A stretch of 64,000 nucleotides of DNA from contig NC_066606.1 of assembly GCF_905475345.1 (NCBI RefSeq), positions 2,680,001 to 2,744,000 of the forward strand, in the 5' to 3' direction. The position numbers were made by a program, and so were the translations under genes. The notes under the pieces are model-generated. The model was given only the letters and a program-made list of their open reading frames with translations. It did no database searches and was not told where the DNA came from. Shown in pieces: positions 36,630 through 48,558 of this stretch. Origin of the DNA: Vespula vulgaris. Its lineage: Eukaryota; Arthropoda; Insecta; Hymenoptera; Vespidae. How positions within the stretch are numbered: position 1 is the stretch's first letter; each line of letters opens with the position of its first letter.

Positions 36630-36949
36630 AAATTTCAATATTACTTATCGGTCATAACCCAATATGCAATACTATTATTCATACACATATTCTTACATAT
36701 GCATCGTAAATTTCGACAATACTTATTTGTATCAATTCAATTAAACGTACAGAGATTGTATACGGATGATAGAAAAAAGATACTTTTTCTCTAAAAAGAA
36801 CAAAAAAAAAAAAAAACAATCGAAAGAAAGAAAAAAACATTTCTTCGGATCACACGTTCAACGATCGAGTAATAAAAAAAAAAATAAAAATATCTTGGAA
36901 ATAAATATAACAATGAATTAAAAGGAAAAGAAAAATACAATATAATAAT
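35606..36949. other. Non-coding A+T-rich stretch
   Basis: Poly-T runs near 35795-35835, then 36000-36430 of ordinary complexity without simple repeats (CCCGGAATATTATG, GAACCATCTAACGCACACG), which could be an old mobile-element fragment but shows no open frame. It ends with (AT)27 and A-rich runs. Confidence 0.5.
36573..36626. repeat. (AT)27 microsatellite
   Basis: Fifty-four bases of uninterrupted AT, the longest pure dinucleotide TA tract I measured in the window. Confidence 0.95.
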
Positions 36950-37330
36950 CGATACCAGGGTATAAAAAGAAAAATAATTTCTTTTGTTCAAAGTATCTTA
37001 GTGATACCATTCGTATTGTATTACGTTGGGATTTTTGACGGTGACATTGGTAACGTTGTTGGTATGACGTTAGTACGGTGCACAGTGACGATAGTAGTGG
37101 TGGTATTACACGATGCAGAGGTTTCATTTCTATCGAAGAAAGCATGCGACGTGTTCCTAAAGGCTTTACCTAGTAACGGGCACAACTGTCTTTGCCGTTG
37201 ACATGTCGCGACTCTAACTCACCCTTCCACTCTCTTATCCACCCTCTTCTACTTCCTCTTACCCCTTGTGCATTTCCTAGTCAAGGCTTTACTTCTACTT
37301 TGCTTGCGCCTCCGGAGTGCACTCTCCTAC
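36950..37330. other. Complex block upstream of the 37.3 kb promoter candidate
   Basis: From about 36990 the sequence is non-repetitive: a GT-rich part (GGTGACATTGGTAACG, GTTGGTATGACGTTAG), then GGGCACAACTGTCTTTGCCG, then a CT-rich part with repeated CCACTCTC-type words to 37310. A 66-codon frame with no internal support crosses it. It would be the proximal upstream region if the TATA/initiator pair at 37332-37363 is real. Confidence 0.25.
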
Positions 37331-37331
37331 C

Positions 37332-37465
37332 TATTTAAAGGAACAAGCTTGTCTCTTTCGTCAAATCCCAAAGCCATTCGCCGAACGAAAATACAGGAAA
37401 AGCTATGAGAAGAGAAGGAGGAAGAAGATCGTGGTGGCTACGAAATCGGTGTATGGTTGAGTGAT
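37332..37465 (+). promoter_or_regulatory. Candidate core promoter (TATA-like box plus initiator) with a short leader
   Basis: TATTTAAAG at 37332-37340 sits 31 bases before the A of a TCAAAT initiator-like site (TCA at 37361-37363). That is the spacing typical of focused insect promoters. The block just upstream is comparatively GC-rich (GCTTGCGCCTCCGGAGTGCA). A start at 37363 would give a 42-base leader before ATG 37405, which opens a 19-codon frame ending in TGA at 37462. There is no strong 5' splice site early in that frame, so if it is a promoter the first ATG may not be the functional one. No DPE is seen at +28 to +33. The case rests on spacing alone. Confidence 0.25.
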
Positions 37466-38389
37466 CGATCGATTATATATCGATCGATCGAATCACATCG
37501 ATACGTCTCTTTAAATTCTTCTACCTAGGGACAGAGAGAGAGAGAGAGAGAGAGAGAGGGTTGGTTAGACTCGTTACATCTCAAGAGACATCTTCTCGAT
37601 AGATCGATACACGTTCGTACGAGATTGAATGTCTTTGATATCGAGGAAAAAAATTCATGCTCTCCAATCTGAAACTCCGTTTATAGTTCTAAAGGGATTC
37701 AATGAAAGAATCTTCGATCGACATTTTTTATTCTATTTATTTTTTTCTCTATTCGTTTGTGTACGTGTATGTATGTATGTATGTACGTATAATTTTTCGT
37801 TTTGATATATTCGAAATTTTTTTTTTTTTTTTTTAGAAAAATTTCGAATTTATAGATATTAATAAAAGGAAGAAAAAATAAGAAAGCTATGAGTAACTTT
37901 CTTTCTTTCTTTTTAAGCATACAAAAATATACAATGCGAAATCTAACGAAAACAATCATAAAATTAACATAACAACGAATTTACGAGACGGAACATTCCA
38001 ATCGATGATTAAATCGTATCAATCAAAGCACACCAAAAATTTGTTTCTTTTTTATTTATCCATTTCTTTGTTTCTTTTTTTAAACAACCTACTTTACGAT
38101 TTTTTTCGATTTTTACAATCGATAAAAGTGGAATAAGAATTGAGGAAAAGAGGATGGAAGAGACAAAAAAAAAATAATCGAAATAAAACAAATAAATAAA
38201 TAAATCGATTATTATATCAGACCAGGTCGTATCGTAAAAAATGTCAATGTTCGATTATCGAGAGATTAGAACGAACGTTCGAGATCGAGTGGATTGAAAC
38301 ATCGATCCTTCGAACAAGGTAACTCTCTATCGAATTTTCTCGTCAAAAGCAACGATTTGATACATACATAACATACATACATACATACA

Positions 38390-38422
<33 letters not shown>

Positions 38423-38479
38423 TTAGTTCGAGCGGATCAACTTTTCATTGATACTGTCTCCCTCTCTTATATTTTCTTT

Positions 38480-38680
38480 TCTCGTCTCTCATACGCACAC
38501 GTGTGTTCGTCCACGCGAATATATTTCTGCGACATGTGGACGCAGCAAAACGTTTCGTGCCTCGAAAGGAGAGTTTCCTCTTGGTGATGGCGGCTACGTA
38601 GTGTGTTACGTCTGTATAATCCGTGGAATGCCATTTTCCCTTGAGGCTGTTCGACGTATTGCCATCTTTTTCCTCCTCTC
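38480..38680. other. Complex island between microsatellites
   Basis: CACACGTGTGTTCGTCCACG at 38495 onward holds a palindromic ACACGTGT E-box. Downstream GGTGATGGCGGCTACGTAG contains an ATG whose frame ends after four codons. A longer frame from 38448 crosses the island but begins and ends in TC-repeat translation. Probably non-coding. Confidence 0.2.
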
Positions 38681-39154
38681 TCCTTCTTTTTCTCTCTCCT
38701 TTTCGCTCACGCTCTCTCTCTCTCTCTCTCTCTCTCCCTCTCTCTCTATGTCGCTCTTTTTCTTTTTTTCTCTCTATGAAATAGTTCGCGTTCGTATTTC
38801 GTACACAGGGTGTCTCTCGTGAATCATCTTTTATATCGTGTACTTCGAACGACCAAATTTATTTTAACTATCTTTATGGCGCTTTTCTTTAAAAAAAAAA
38901 AAAGAAAGAAAAGTAAAGAGAAAAGTTAAAAAATAAAATAAAGTAGAATAGAGGTATCGTCGTAAAAGAAAAGTTTTTAATATAATAAATAATCGAAATT
39001 GAAATAAATAAATTAATCTGAAACGAATCGTGGAAACGTTATTATGAAATGAAAAAAAAACAAAACAAAACAAAACGAAATAGAAATAAAAATAAAAAAG
39101 ATAAAATTATTGTATGGAAGGATAAGAGGAGTGTTTTGTGAGTCACCCAGTATA

Positions 39155-39196
<42 letters not shown>

Positions 39197-39219
39197 GATA
39201 GACGACACAACGTTACGGT

Positions 39220-39485
39220 GGTATCTATTCGTTCGTCGTCTTCGTCTATAGCTAACACCTTTCACCATCCCTCGTTTCTACCGTCTTCAAAAGCTTTATC
39301 GAAAAATCCATCGACGAACGGAAAAAGCTCCTATATAACGTAGCTGGGCACAACACATCATCCTTTGGGACTTTCGAAGGCCGAAACATCTTAAGGAATC
39401 TCACTCGGATAGTCGCCACCACCATCACCACTGTCATCACCCCCGTCGCCTTCGGCAAAGCTCGACGGGTGCTATTTGTTATAAA
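39220..39485. other. Complex island with an open - strand frame
   Basis: This stretch lies between two long (GA)n tracts. The - strand stays open across it as part of a 132-codon frame. The complex portion reads FITNSTRRALPKATGVMTVV and onward, while the rest is Ser/Leu from (TC)n. CCACCACCATCACCACTGTC is a short irregular triplet run. No protein family is recognised, and no splice signals frame the complex part. Confidence 0.15.
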
Positions 39486-39501
39486 AGAGGAAGCAAAAAG
39501 G

Positions 39502-39504
<3 letters not shown>

Positions 39505-39554
<50 letters not shown>
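39505..39554. repeat. (AG)25 microsatellite
   Basis: Fifty bases of uninterrupted AG directly after the complex island ending near 39485. Confidence 0.95.
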
Positions 39555-39559
<5 letters not shown>

Positions 39560-40418
39560 ATAATAATATACATAACACTCTTTTCATTCTTATCGCAAAA
39601 GATATAAAAGGCTTAAAAGAAAAAAAGAAGAAAAGGAAAGATACGTTCAAAACGTTTCATACAATTTTTACGAAAAAAAAAGAAAGAAAGAAAAAAATGA
39701 AGAGAAAAGAATATTACGTTTCAAAAATGTTATATTCCGTGTAGTTTCTACGAAACAAGGTTAAAAAAAAAAAATAAAAAATAAAAAGAAGAAGAGGAAA
39801 AGAAAGATAAAGATACGCGTGCAAACTTTTTATTTCGTATATCTTAAAAAAAAAAAAAAAAGAAAGAAAGAGAGAAAAATTAATACCGTGATCTCTTAAT
39901 TATACAATAAAAGCGTTGTTATCTCTAAATCAAAAAAATCGTCATTCTATTACCCGCATTTTATAAGAACGTTTGATTGTAATTATATGAAAGTAGAAAT
40001 GAAGTGGAGACATGGAAACGATGTTCGATTCCGCCTCTTTCTCAAACCATCCCTATTTCCACCCCTTTAGTCCGTCCTACTCACCTCGTTTCTTTCAGCA
40101 CGTCCATCGAGAACATCCCTTCCCCCTTTCTCCCTCCCTTTCTTCCTTCCTTCCTTCCTTCCTTATATCCTTCTTCCTACCCCTATTTCGAGGATTGATC
40201 GACGGACTCTCAGCCACGACAAATCCGTCCGTCCCCTCGCTTACAAAATTTATTTCATTTTGCGGAGGGAGATCGTCAAGATGGAAGAGCAAGTAGAGAT
40301 CTCCTTCCCCTTCCTCATCTTCTCTCCCTACCATCAAACCCAAAAAAGGGATGCAACAACAGCAACAGCAGCAGCAACAGTAGCTTTTTTCTGCGACATG
40401 GTAGACTCTCTCTCTCTC

Positions 40419-40452
<34 letters not shown>

Positions 40453-40917
40453 CCTCCTTCTTTCTCTTTTTTTTCTTTTTTTTTCTAGAGTATATATGTG
40501 TGAAAGAAAGAGAGAGAGAGAGAGAGATGAGATGAGAAGGGTAGAAAAGTAGGCGTCACCGATGTTCTACCCCTCTAAGTTATCGACACAATCAAATGGC
40601 GCACGTTGTATGGCGACCCAACTTCCCCTCCTGCATTACCTCTCAACGCCACATTTTTTTTTTATTCTCTCTCTCTCTTTACTTTTTACTTTTTATTTTT
40701 TACTTTTTCTTCTTGTTTTTCCATTTTGCTTCCTTTCTCTCCCTTTTTTTTTCTATTTTTTCTTCTTATTATTATTATGTTTCTTTCTTTTTTTCTTTTT
40801 GTTGATCTTCTTTTACCGCAATATTTCACAATTTTTGCTTCTTTTTGGTCCCTGTTTGTTTTTTCCTCCTCTTTTCTTTTCTTTTTTTTCCCACGAGATT
40901 TCATCGCACGCTACTGC

Positions 40918-40984
<67 letters not shown>
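40918..40984. repeat. (ATT)n microsatellite, about 67 bases
   Basis: Uninterrupted ATT units following a long T/C-rich stretch (40640-40890). The resulting poly-Ile, poly-Tyr and poly-Leu frames explain several long but meaningless open frames here. Confidence 0.95.
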
Positions 40985-40985
<1 letters not shown>

Positions 40986-41486
40986 GATATCCTCCGCGAT
41001 AGAATATCCTTGTTCTTTTCCTTTTTTATTTCCCTCTCTTCCCTCTCTGTCCTTCGCCGTTTTAAATATTGATTGAACCGAAAAATTCTTCTCGTGAATT
41101 TTTTAAATTAATACAGCGGTTGTTACTTGCAACTATCGTACGTCAATCCGATGATGCCTATCATCGTTGAATCTTTTTACCATCACCAAGCACGTGTTTT
41201 TCTTTCCTTTTTTTTTGTTTGTTTTTGCAATGTATTAACGTTATAAAAATTATAATTCCTAGAGATTTCGTGTTTATCGATTATCTCAGAGTTTTGCATT
41301 TTTATTTTCTCATTTGCTTATTTCTTTTCTTTTTATTTATTCTTTTTTTTTTATATCACCGATGTTTAACAAATTTGTTCTCTCTCTCTCTCTTATTTCT
41401 AAATAAACTATTTAATTATATCTCTCTTTTTCATGCTATTACGTTACTAACACATATCCAATATAAAGTTATTTATTTTCATTTGT

Positions 41487-41660
41487 AAAAATACATTAAT
41501 TAAAAAACATTTGGACACATTCGAATCAGATAAATGCCGAATCAGCGGATATAGATTCGAAAGTACTTTCTTTTTCTTTTTCCTTGTTTGATGCCATGAA
41601 AATACATTAATTAAAAAAGATATTTACATATTCGACGAACATAGATTCGCAAGTCCTTTC
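41487..41660. repeat. Tandem duplication, about 112-base unit, two copies with a possible third remnant
   Basis: AAAATACATTAATTAAAAAA occurs at 41487 and 41599. Each copy is followed by ACATATTCGA-type sequence, ATAGATTCG(A/C)AAGT and CTTTC-rich sequence. A further CGAATCAGAAAATACAAATT near 41856 followed by a T-rich tract may be an eroded third copy. Confidence 0.65.
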
Positions 41661-42137
41661 CTTTTTTTTTCTAATTTTGTTTATTTTCCTCTTTTCGATT
41701 GTCCAATTCCCTTTTTTTTTACACGCGAATATGTTCGACCATTAATTGAAATGAAAAGGATATGAAGATATTTCGTTATTTCTTTTTTTAATACCATACA
41801 ATTCTACTAATAAAAAAAAAAGAAAAAGAAAAAAAATCTATGCGTTCGAATATCGAATCAGAAAATACAAATTCGAAGGTTCCTTTTATATTTCTTTTTT
41901 TTTTCTATTTTATTTTCCTCTTTCATCTTTTCCCTTAAATTAACGCGAAACGTTTTAAAATGACGCTATACAAAGCCTTTTGTTATCCCTTTATAAAAGA
42001 ATAGCAATGTTCATGTATGTAATTCGGACTCGCAATGCATCCTACACCCTTTTTTTTTTTGTCACCGGGTATCTATCTCCAGTCAATCGGAAGAGAAACG
42101 AATTCAAAAAGCAGTTCATGCGATTTCAATTACACGA

Positions 42138-42181
<44 letters not shown>

Positions 42182-42547
42182 CGACGCTGTCGCATTTGCG
42201 GTACGGCTGATTGTTTTAATTAAAAAAAAAAGAGAGAGAGAGAGAGAGAAAAGAAAAAAAAACAGACACAGAAAAAGAAACAACGTCACATTCGCGATTC
42301 GTATAGCACTGCTCGGTCACACAATCCTCGAAATCGTCCTTGCACGATCGATCGATCCCTTATCCAAAGGATATTTTTCAATTAGTAGAGGATTAAATTC
42401 AGTTACAAAAAATCGAAATCTCGTTTCATCCCTTCCGTACGATTATTTTCATCTCTTTCGATCTGCTGCTTTCGTTTCATTCCATTCTTGTCGTACTCCT
42501 TACTCGAATTTTATTTTATTTTTTCTAACGTAAATATCTATGTATAA

Positions 42548-42690
42548 TGATAATAATAATAATTATAATTATTAATAATTATAATTATATATAATAAGAA
42601 AATGTATAATAAGAACGAAAATCATTATAACAACAACAACAACAACAACAACAATAATTATTATTATTATTATAATTATAATAATAATTG
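42548..42690. repeat. A+T near-palindromes (hairpin/cruciform-prone)
   Basis: CAATAATTATTATTATTATT then ATAATTATAATAATAATTG at 42652-42690 is almost its own reverse complement. The (AAT)n/(TAAT)n block at 42548-42590 can pair with it as well. A (CAA)n run at 42630-42653 lies between them. This looks like slippage-driven trinucleotide repeat with inverted symmetry, not a gene. Confidence 0.6.
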
Positions 42691-42767
42691 AAAATGAAAT
42701 ATTCATTCGGAAATGACTTTAAAGAGAATTCTTTCTTTATATTACTTTTTTCGTGCTATTATTATAT

Positions 42768-42798
<31 letters not shown>

Positions 42799-43068
42799 CA
42801 CACCTATCTATAACAAAACGAATATTTCATTTCGCATGAATATATTTCGTTAAATTTTCGTGTAATTTCTATCTCGGTATTCCGAGATACAAAAGTGAAT
42901 AACTATTTCAAATGTATACTCGGAACACTCTAACCCCGTTGTTAAACTTTTCAGGTTAAATTGTTCGTGTCACGGTTATAATTGGCCGAATTCTTCGTGC
43001 ATATAACACGAAAATCATAGTAGTCGCTGGTCTAACTAACGTGAACTTTGTTAATGTGATTTTTCGAA

Positions 43069-43108
43069 AGAGAGAGAGAGAGAGGGAGAGAGAGAAAGAA
43101 AGAGAAAC

Positions 43109-43147
<39 letters not shown>
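43069..43147. repeat. Interrupted (AG)n microsatellite, 79 bases
   Basis: AG units with GGG, AAAG and ACAG interruptions, then a pure stretch at the right end. A (TACG/TACA)n stretch follows at 43170-43245. Confidence 0.9.
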
Positions 43148-43148
<1 letters not shown>

Positions 43149-43639
43149 GTATAAATAAACTTACTACATATGTAGGTACATAAATACATACGTACATACA
43201 ATTATACCTACATACGTACATATGTACGTATACGTACGTACAAATATAATAAAATAATAAACATAATTAAACTGTGAGAGATTCACTCTGGACAGAAAAT
43301 AAATTTTAGTTCTAAAATGAAATGAAATGGAAGACGCCCCTATATAGATCGTTTCAAAACAATATCATTCCTCCTTATTGGATAAATCGATCTTCGAAGA
43401 AACTTCATAAATCGTTCGATCATTCTATCGTAAGAAAGAGCAGTAGTTGGGGGTGGTATGGTACATAGTAGCAAAGCAAGTAAGTATCAATCTTTCGAAA
43501 CAAACGTTTCCATTTATGAGCTCTCATCCTTTCATTTCTCTTTCGACTTACTCAGTACACATACACCTGCGCACAGACAACACACACACACGAAGTGACA
43601 TAAGAAACGTCGCAAAATCGATCGAGTAATAGAATAATC

Positions 43640-44045
43640 TGGAAACCATTGAAACTCTAGGACGATATTGAACTACGTTGTGTATTACCGTAATTTCAAC
43701 CCTCCAGATCCACCCCCTAACACCCCGTTGTACAAACAACAAGGCTTCCCTCTCTTTTCTCCGCCATGTTCACAACGACGTCGTCAGTAAAGACGTATTA
43801 AAGAAGGTCGATGAGGAAGAACCCCTGACGAGGCGACAACCCCTTCGATACTTGTACACTCCCCTTCTCTTCTCCCTCACAACTCTTTTACGTCCCTTAT
43901 ACGCCGCACCCTACCGTTCCCTACCCCTTGTTTGCGTCCAGAACATTACGTTAACCCGTTCCGACGAACCTTGTTTTCAAGGGAGAAACATAATCGAGCA
44001 ATATGGCGTCATCTAACGCATGCCTGACTATCTACCCCCCACCGA
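43640..44045. other. Long complex island with an ATG-less open frame
   Basis: About 400 bases are non-repetitive and unusually C-rich on the + strand (repeated CCCCT and CCCTT words). A frame stays open from 43678 to 44016 (112 codons) but contains no internal ATG, so it could only be an internal exon. I see no clear polypyrimidine-AG acceptor directly ahead and no strong GTRAGT donor directly after. The translation (HVHNDVVSKDVLKKVDEEEP...) matches no family I know. Regulatory element or degenerate exon remain open; neither is shown. Confidence 0.2.
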
Positions 44046-44990
44046 CCTCTCTTTCTTTCTTTTATTTATTTTTTTTTTATCATATACATATGTATATACG
44101 TATGTGTGTGTATGTGTGTATGTATAGTATATTAAATTTAATGTGTATATATCATATTTAATTTCTAACATTCTTGTCGATATTAAGTATGTATATAGGA
44201 GTAAAAATTTACGTTATTTTTTGAATCTTCGATTTTATTTCGAAATAATCGAAATGAATATAATTTTTATTACATACTACGATTGTAAATATTATATGTA
44301 TATATATATATGTAATTTATCTACTTGATAAATAACGAATTAAGAAAGTAATTATTATCTACAATGCAATTATTACCAAAAAAAAAAGAGGGAAGGATAA
44401 TACGAACGAATATAATTCCAACTTTATAACCAGATACAACCATTATAAACAATAACGTAATATTTATCAGAACGACGATAATCATTCAACAAATAGCAAT
44501 AACGACAATAACAACAATATTAAACGAGTGAACGATATTAAAAAGTTACTCCAAGTTGAATAAAGGAAAATAAGAAAATATTGGAATTCAATTAACAGGA
44601 GAACGGGTTTACTATAGGGTGCCAGTCGATTGGACGAAAGTTTCGACGTCGAAATGTTCACGCACACGTGTCATCTAGTTACTCTCCTTTCGAGTTGTCC
44701 ACTGCAATTAGAGCGTAAGGTTAGGCGCGTACTATTGCGAACAACGTCCATTTCGTATACCCAACTATCTCACCCTTTGCACCCTACGACGATCGAGAGA
44801 CAAGCGTTGCTTTTGGATATATGCAGGTATACCTGTTCTCTCTCTCGCTTTCTCTCTCTCTCTCTCTATATATATATATACATATATATGCAAGATACAT
44901 ATGTATATATGTATGTAGATGTACATACACACTTATAGCTATCTCTCGTTGCAACGAGATTCGAACCAATTCCAGCCGACTCACTCGCAA

Positions 44991-45029
<39 letters not shown>

Positions 45030-45041
45030 TCTATTTCTCTC

Positions 45042-45094
45042 TCCGTCCGTCTGTCCGTCCGTCTGTCTGTCTGTCTGTCTCTGTCTGTCTCTCT
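45042..45094. repeat. (GTCC/GTCT)n tetranucleotide repeat
   Basis: GTCC and GTCT units follow a (TC)n tract at 44996-45030. The complementary motif (CAGA)n occurs at 53320-53345 inside another GA-rich block (53300-53366). Confidence 0.9.
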
Positions 45095-45895
45095 CGTTGT
45101 CCGTAACGCTGTTCGAATTCTCTCCATCGACGTCCATCTCTGCTATTCTCCCTCTTCTACACTTTCCCAACCCTCTTGGACAACCCTTGATACCTCGAAG
45201 CACTTTGTATTATTGATCGAGACAAATGGACTCGAGTCCTTCACTCTCTCTCTCTCTCTTTCTCTTTCTTTTTCTATCTGTCGATCGAAAATTCGATGAT
45301 GAAAAGAAGAATCGATTTGCAGCTTGCATTCGTTCTCTTATATATACATATGTATGTATGTACGTATGTATGTATACGTATATCTGTATATAGATATTAC
45401 ACACATACATACAAAGACATATCTTCTTGCAAGATTATTATTGTCCATCTTGTTTTCTCTTCTTATTTATTTATTTATTTTTTTTTTCTTTTCTTTTCTG
45501 TCTTTCCTTTTTGTTTCTTTCTTTTATTCTTTTTTTTCGTTTTATTTTCTCTTTTTCTTTCTCCTTAGATCGCTTACTTTTGAAAATCGACTCGACTTTC
45601 GTTTCCTTTTTCTTCTTTTTTTTTTCTTCTTTCTACCTTTCAAGATGGGAAAGAATTTGACTTGGTTCGAGGTTAGACGGATCAGATCGTAAAGGTTTTC
45701 AAATTTAGAGAAGTAGGAGGAGAGAGAGAGAGAGAGAGAGAGATTTCGAAAAGCACCTGCACAAGAGTTGGTACAAAGTGCTAGAATGTAGAGAAGTGAT
45801 TGCCCCGTACTAGAAAAGCACAGAGGTTAAATCTAGCTGGGGGTAAATCCTCTTTGAAATATATTCACTCGAAAATCCACACAGCTTCCCAATGG

Positions 45896-45925
45896 TAGCT
45901 AGGTAGGTAACGTCGCACGTGCGAA
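45896..45925. promoter_or_regulatory. TAGGTAG / GCACGTGC motif pair
   Basis: TAGGTAG (45900-45906) and an overlapping TAGGTAA (45904-45910) are followed five bases later by the 8-base palindrome GCACGTGC (45915-45922), a classic CACGTG E-box with symmetric flanks. The surrounding 45760-45960 is ordinary-complexity DNA between two (GA)n tracts. This is a second, smaller site with the same heptamer as the cluster at 58.2 kb. Function is inferred only from motif identity. Confidence 0.2.
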
Positions 45926-45977
45926 AGTAAATCGCTCTGTCTCGTGCATTTCGCTAAAATGGAAAACGATAGACACG

Positions 45978-46028
<51 letters not shown>

Positions 46029-46732
46029 TCGATACGTGCACGGAGTCAACGTGCCAAATTAGGAGAGAAAAAGAAAAAAAGAAAAAAAGAAAAGGAAATA
46101 AAAGAAAAGAATTCATTTCAATAATAAAAAAAAAAAAGAAAAAAGAAAAAAAAAATTCAAGTGTATTTTATCAATGAAAAGTTTAATTAATAAATCATTA
46201 AATATATTTCACACGAGTCAGGAATACTTCTATATATAAATAAATAAATATATATTATTAGGGTTATATATACATTTAATATGTTATTTATATTCTCCAG
46301 AAAAGCGTTCTAATAATTAAACAAAATTTCTAATAAAATTTATCAATATATCGTTAACGTGATATACGAATGACGTAATCTTTACAATTTAATTATTAAC
46401 AATCATCGAAATATTTTCATGCTACCGATCGTTTATTTTATAAAATATTTCTCATGAATTAATGAAGAAATAAATATCCGATCGAACGACTGCCACATTT
46501 TCTAAATTAATACTTATTCTTTTTCTATAAAGAATCTTTTCTTTTCTTACGTGAATAGGAACGAATAAGCGAACGATAGAGGATGGTTGAGTTTCGACAT
46601 GTTTCTCGATATATATGGAAGAAACTTTTTTGAGAGGCGTTTTCGAACTTTCACCCTCTCTCATATATGCGTTCACACGAGCGTGTAATTGAAGAAACGT
46701 GAATGAACACTGCTACGTGTATCGCATACATA

Positions 46733-46765
<33 letters not shown>

Positions 46766-47121
46766 TTGGAACGTGTATAGAGAGGGGGAAAAAGTAAACC
46801 ACGTAAGTAAACACGTTGATGAAAAATTGATTTAAACGAAAAAAAAAATGTCATACGTCGTTTTATTCTCGATCGTGCGAAAGTATATATATATATACGC
46901 GTATATACATACATACGTATACGACGTAATATACGTACGTAACATACATACATATGTAATGTATGTAATATAAATAAATACGTTAGCTACATATGTATCG
47001 AATAACGTTTCGAAGGGCATGTCCGAAACGTCGAAGTTAACTCAACTACGGAAATGTCGAAGAAATCGTCGACGCGGAAAAATTTCCGCACGTATCGCCT
47101 ATGAAATATTCCTCAAGATAT

Positions 47122-47177
47122 GTACGTACGTACGTACGTATGTATGTATGTATGTATGTATGTATGTATGTATGTAT
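47122..47177. repeat. (GTAC)n(GTAT)n compound tetranucleotide repeat
   Basis: GTAC units (47122-47139) switch to GTAT units (47139-47177) by one transition, a GTAC-to-GTAT change fixed through expansion. Confidence 0.95.
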
Positions 47178-47481
47178 ACTTCCAGAGATTTTTCCGTATG
47201 CGTATATTTGGATAAATACATACACCACAAGATTCAACGGCTGTCGAAAGCAGCCGCCATACGTTCATAAATATCGTTCGTAAAGTTATATCACCCTCCC
47301 CTCCCCTCCCTTTCTACTCCCCCTTCATCTCCCACCACCCTTTTTATCATCTTTATCATACTCGAGTTTCTTTCCTTCTTACAATTCTATTCGTATTATT
47401 ACAATAAAGATTAATAAACCAATAAGGATATTGGTAGAAATGAATACTGACTGAAAGGGACATGATTAAATAATATTGAAG

Positions 47482-47607
47482 TAATTTGATATAATATTCG
47501 ATCAATTTTATATGATATATTTAAAGAATGATTCGAATAATTTAATATAATATTCGATTAGTTTTATACGATATTACGAGGAAACGTATTTAAAGAATGA
47601 TTCAAAC
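47482..47607. repeat. Tandem duplication, 56-base unit with a 13-base insertion in the second copy
   Basis: TAATTTGATATAATATTCGA (47482) and TAATTTAATATAATATTCGA (47538) begin two copies. ATTTAAAGAATGATTC closes each (47519 and 47588). The second copy has gained about 13 bases (TACGAGGAAACGT) before that closing word. Confidence 0.75.
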
Positions 47608-48165
47608 GATGATCTAATTTCACGTAATTTTTCACGGACGAGTTCTTTTGTTTATCTTTACTGTTACTTTGCCAGACGTTTTTATGTATGTGTGTTAAAA
47701 GAGAGAGAGAGAAAGAAAGTGTCTGTGAGCTTTTGCACGTGCGTTCGTATTTATGTAAAAGAGAGAGAAAGAGAGAGAGAGAGAGAGTGTGTTTGGAATT
47801 AGAACTACGATGCTTTCGGAATGATAAAAAAAAAAAAAAAAGAACAAGAAACAAATTCGAGGAAGAGCGATCTATTTTCTTTTTTCTTTTATTATTTACC
47901 GAGAAAACGTTTTATGTTCGAACGTAACTTCGTTATCTCTGTCTCCATTAGTATTATCAATATTTGAAGAGAGTGTCTCGGTTCACTATATATTATAAAT
48001 AAGAAAGAAAGGGGAAAAAAAAAATAAACAAGAGCTGTAAACTCAGTCTTGTATATGTCACGTAGGTACGTGTTAGCGCGTAGTTTATCGGGTCTCAAAT
48101 ATATATATCCATCGCAATCTTCTATTTCTATTCTATCCATTAGTTTCCATTTGCTGATCACTTTA

Positions 48166-48174
<9 letters not shown>

Positions 48175-48212
<38 letters not shown>
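48175..48212. repeat. (AT)n microsatellite
   Basis: Pure AT tract of 38 bases in A+T-rich sequence that continues to about 48340 without other structure. Confidence 0.95.
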
Positions 48213-48214
<2 letters not shown>

Positions 48215-48501
48215 CTGTAAGTATAAATATATTTCCATATTTGAATACTTATACGATTATATTTAACTATCCTATGTTAAATATAATATATACGTGTAAA
48301 TTAAATTACATAAATTATATAACGTTATATAAATTAGATATGTGTGTGTGTGTATGTGTGTGTGTGTACATTTCTATGTTTAACATAGATAGAAATTAAT
48401 AAGGGAAAAAATCTTGATTTTTCTTTTCTTCCTACTTTTTCTTTTTATCCTTTCAATCATTATTATTTCATTCGTTATTATCGAATTCAAATCTCTTTTA
48501 T

Positions 48502-48503
<2 letters not shown>

Positions 48504-48554
<51 letters not shown>
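48504..48554. repeat. (AC)n microsatellite, 51 bases
   Basis: The longest pure CA/TG tract in the window, ending in CATACATATATA. A shorter (TG)n lies at 48340-48366. Confidence 0.95.

Positions 48555-48558
<4 letters not shown>

Larger units (their letters stand above)
37466..41486. other. Non-coding stretch with islands at 38.5 and 39.3 kb
   Basis: CGATCGATTATATATCGATC palindrome-like DNA at 37463-37490, (GA)n 37532-37559, (GTAT)n 37767-37785, (TA)n 38393-38419, TC 38713-38748, (AG)n 39163-39192 and 39505-39554, A-rich runs 39755-39865, (CCTT)n 40140-40165, (CAG/CAA)n 40348-40382, TC 40407-40452, long T/C tract 40640-40890 and (ATT)n. A complex piece at 40020-40290 is C/T-rich. No gene. 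Confidence 0.6.
41661..43639. other. Non-coding stretch
   Basis: T/C tracts, TC 42144-42176, (AG)n 42231-42249, complex DNA 42275-42360, the A+T near-palindromes, (TG)n(TA)n 42769-42798, complex DNA 42890-43060, interrupted (AG)n, (TACG)n and complex DNA 43260-43640. No gene. Confidence 0.6.
44046..47481. other. Non-coding stretch
   Basis: TA/TG mixture 44080-44150, complex DNA 44590-44830, TC/TA 44838-44890, TC and GTCT 44996-45094, complex DNA 45095-45230, TC 45243-45262, T-rich 45470-45640, (AG)n 45721-45744 and 45978-46024, A-rich runs 46070-46155, TC 46735-46766, palindromic GTAC/TACG words 46880-46990 and CCCTCCCCTCCC at 47291. No gene. Confidence 0.6.

Noticed and set aside
39595..39625. 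TATAAAAGGC at about 39602 as a TATA promoter
   Set aside because: It lies in a purine-rich low-complexity run with no initiator or complex flanking sequence at promoter distance.
40606..41076. Longest open frame in the window (156 codons, + strand)
   Set aside because: It is made of Phe/Leu/Ser from a T/C-rich tract and Tyr from the (ATT)n repeat; there is no domain and overlapping frames are equally open.
44940..44990. GGTTCGAATC-like T-loop on the - strand suggesting a tRNA
   Set aside because: The flanking bases do not form a five-pair T stem and no acceptor, D or anticodon stem fits.
44784..45299. Overlapping 126-139 codon frames on both strands
   Set aside because: They are translations of (TC)n, (TA)n and (GTCT)n microsatellites; open on both strands for the same reason.
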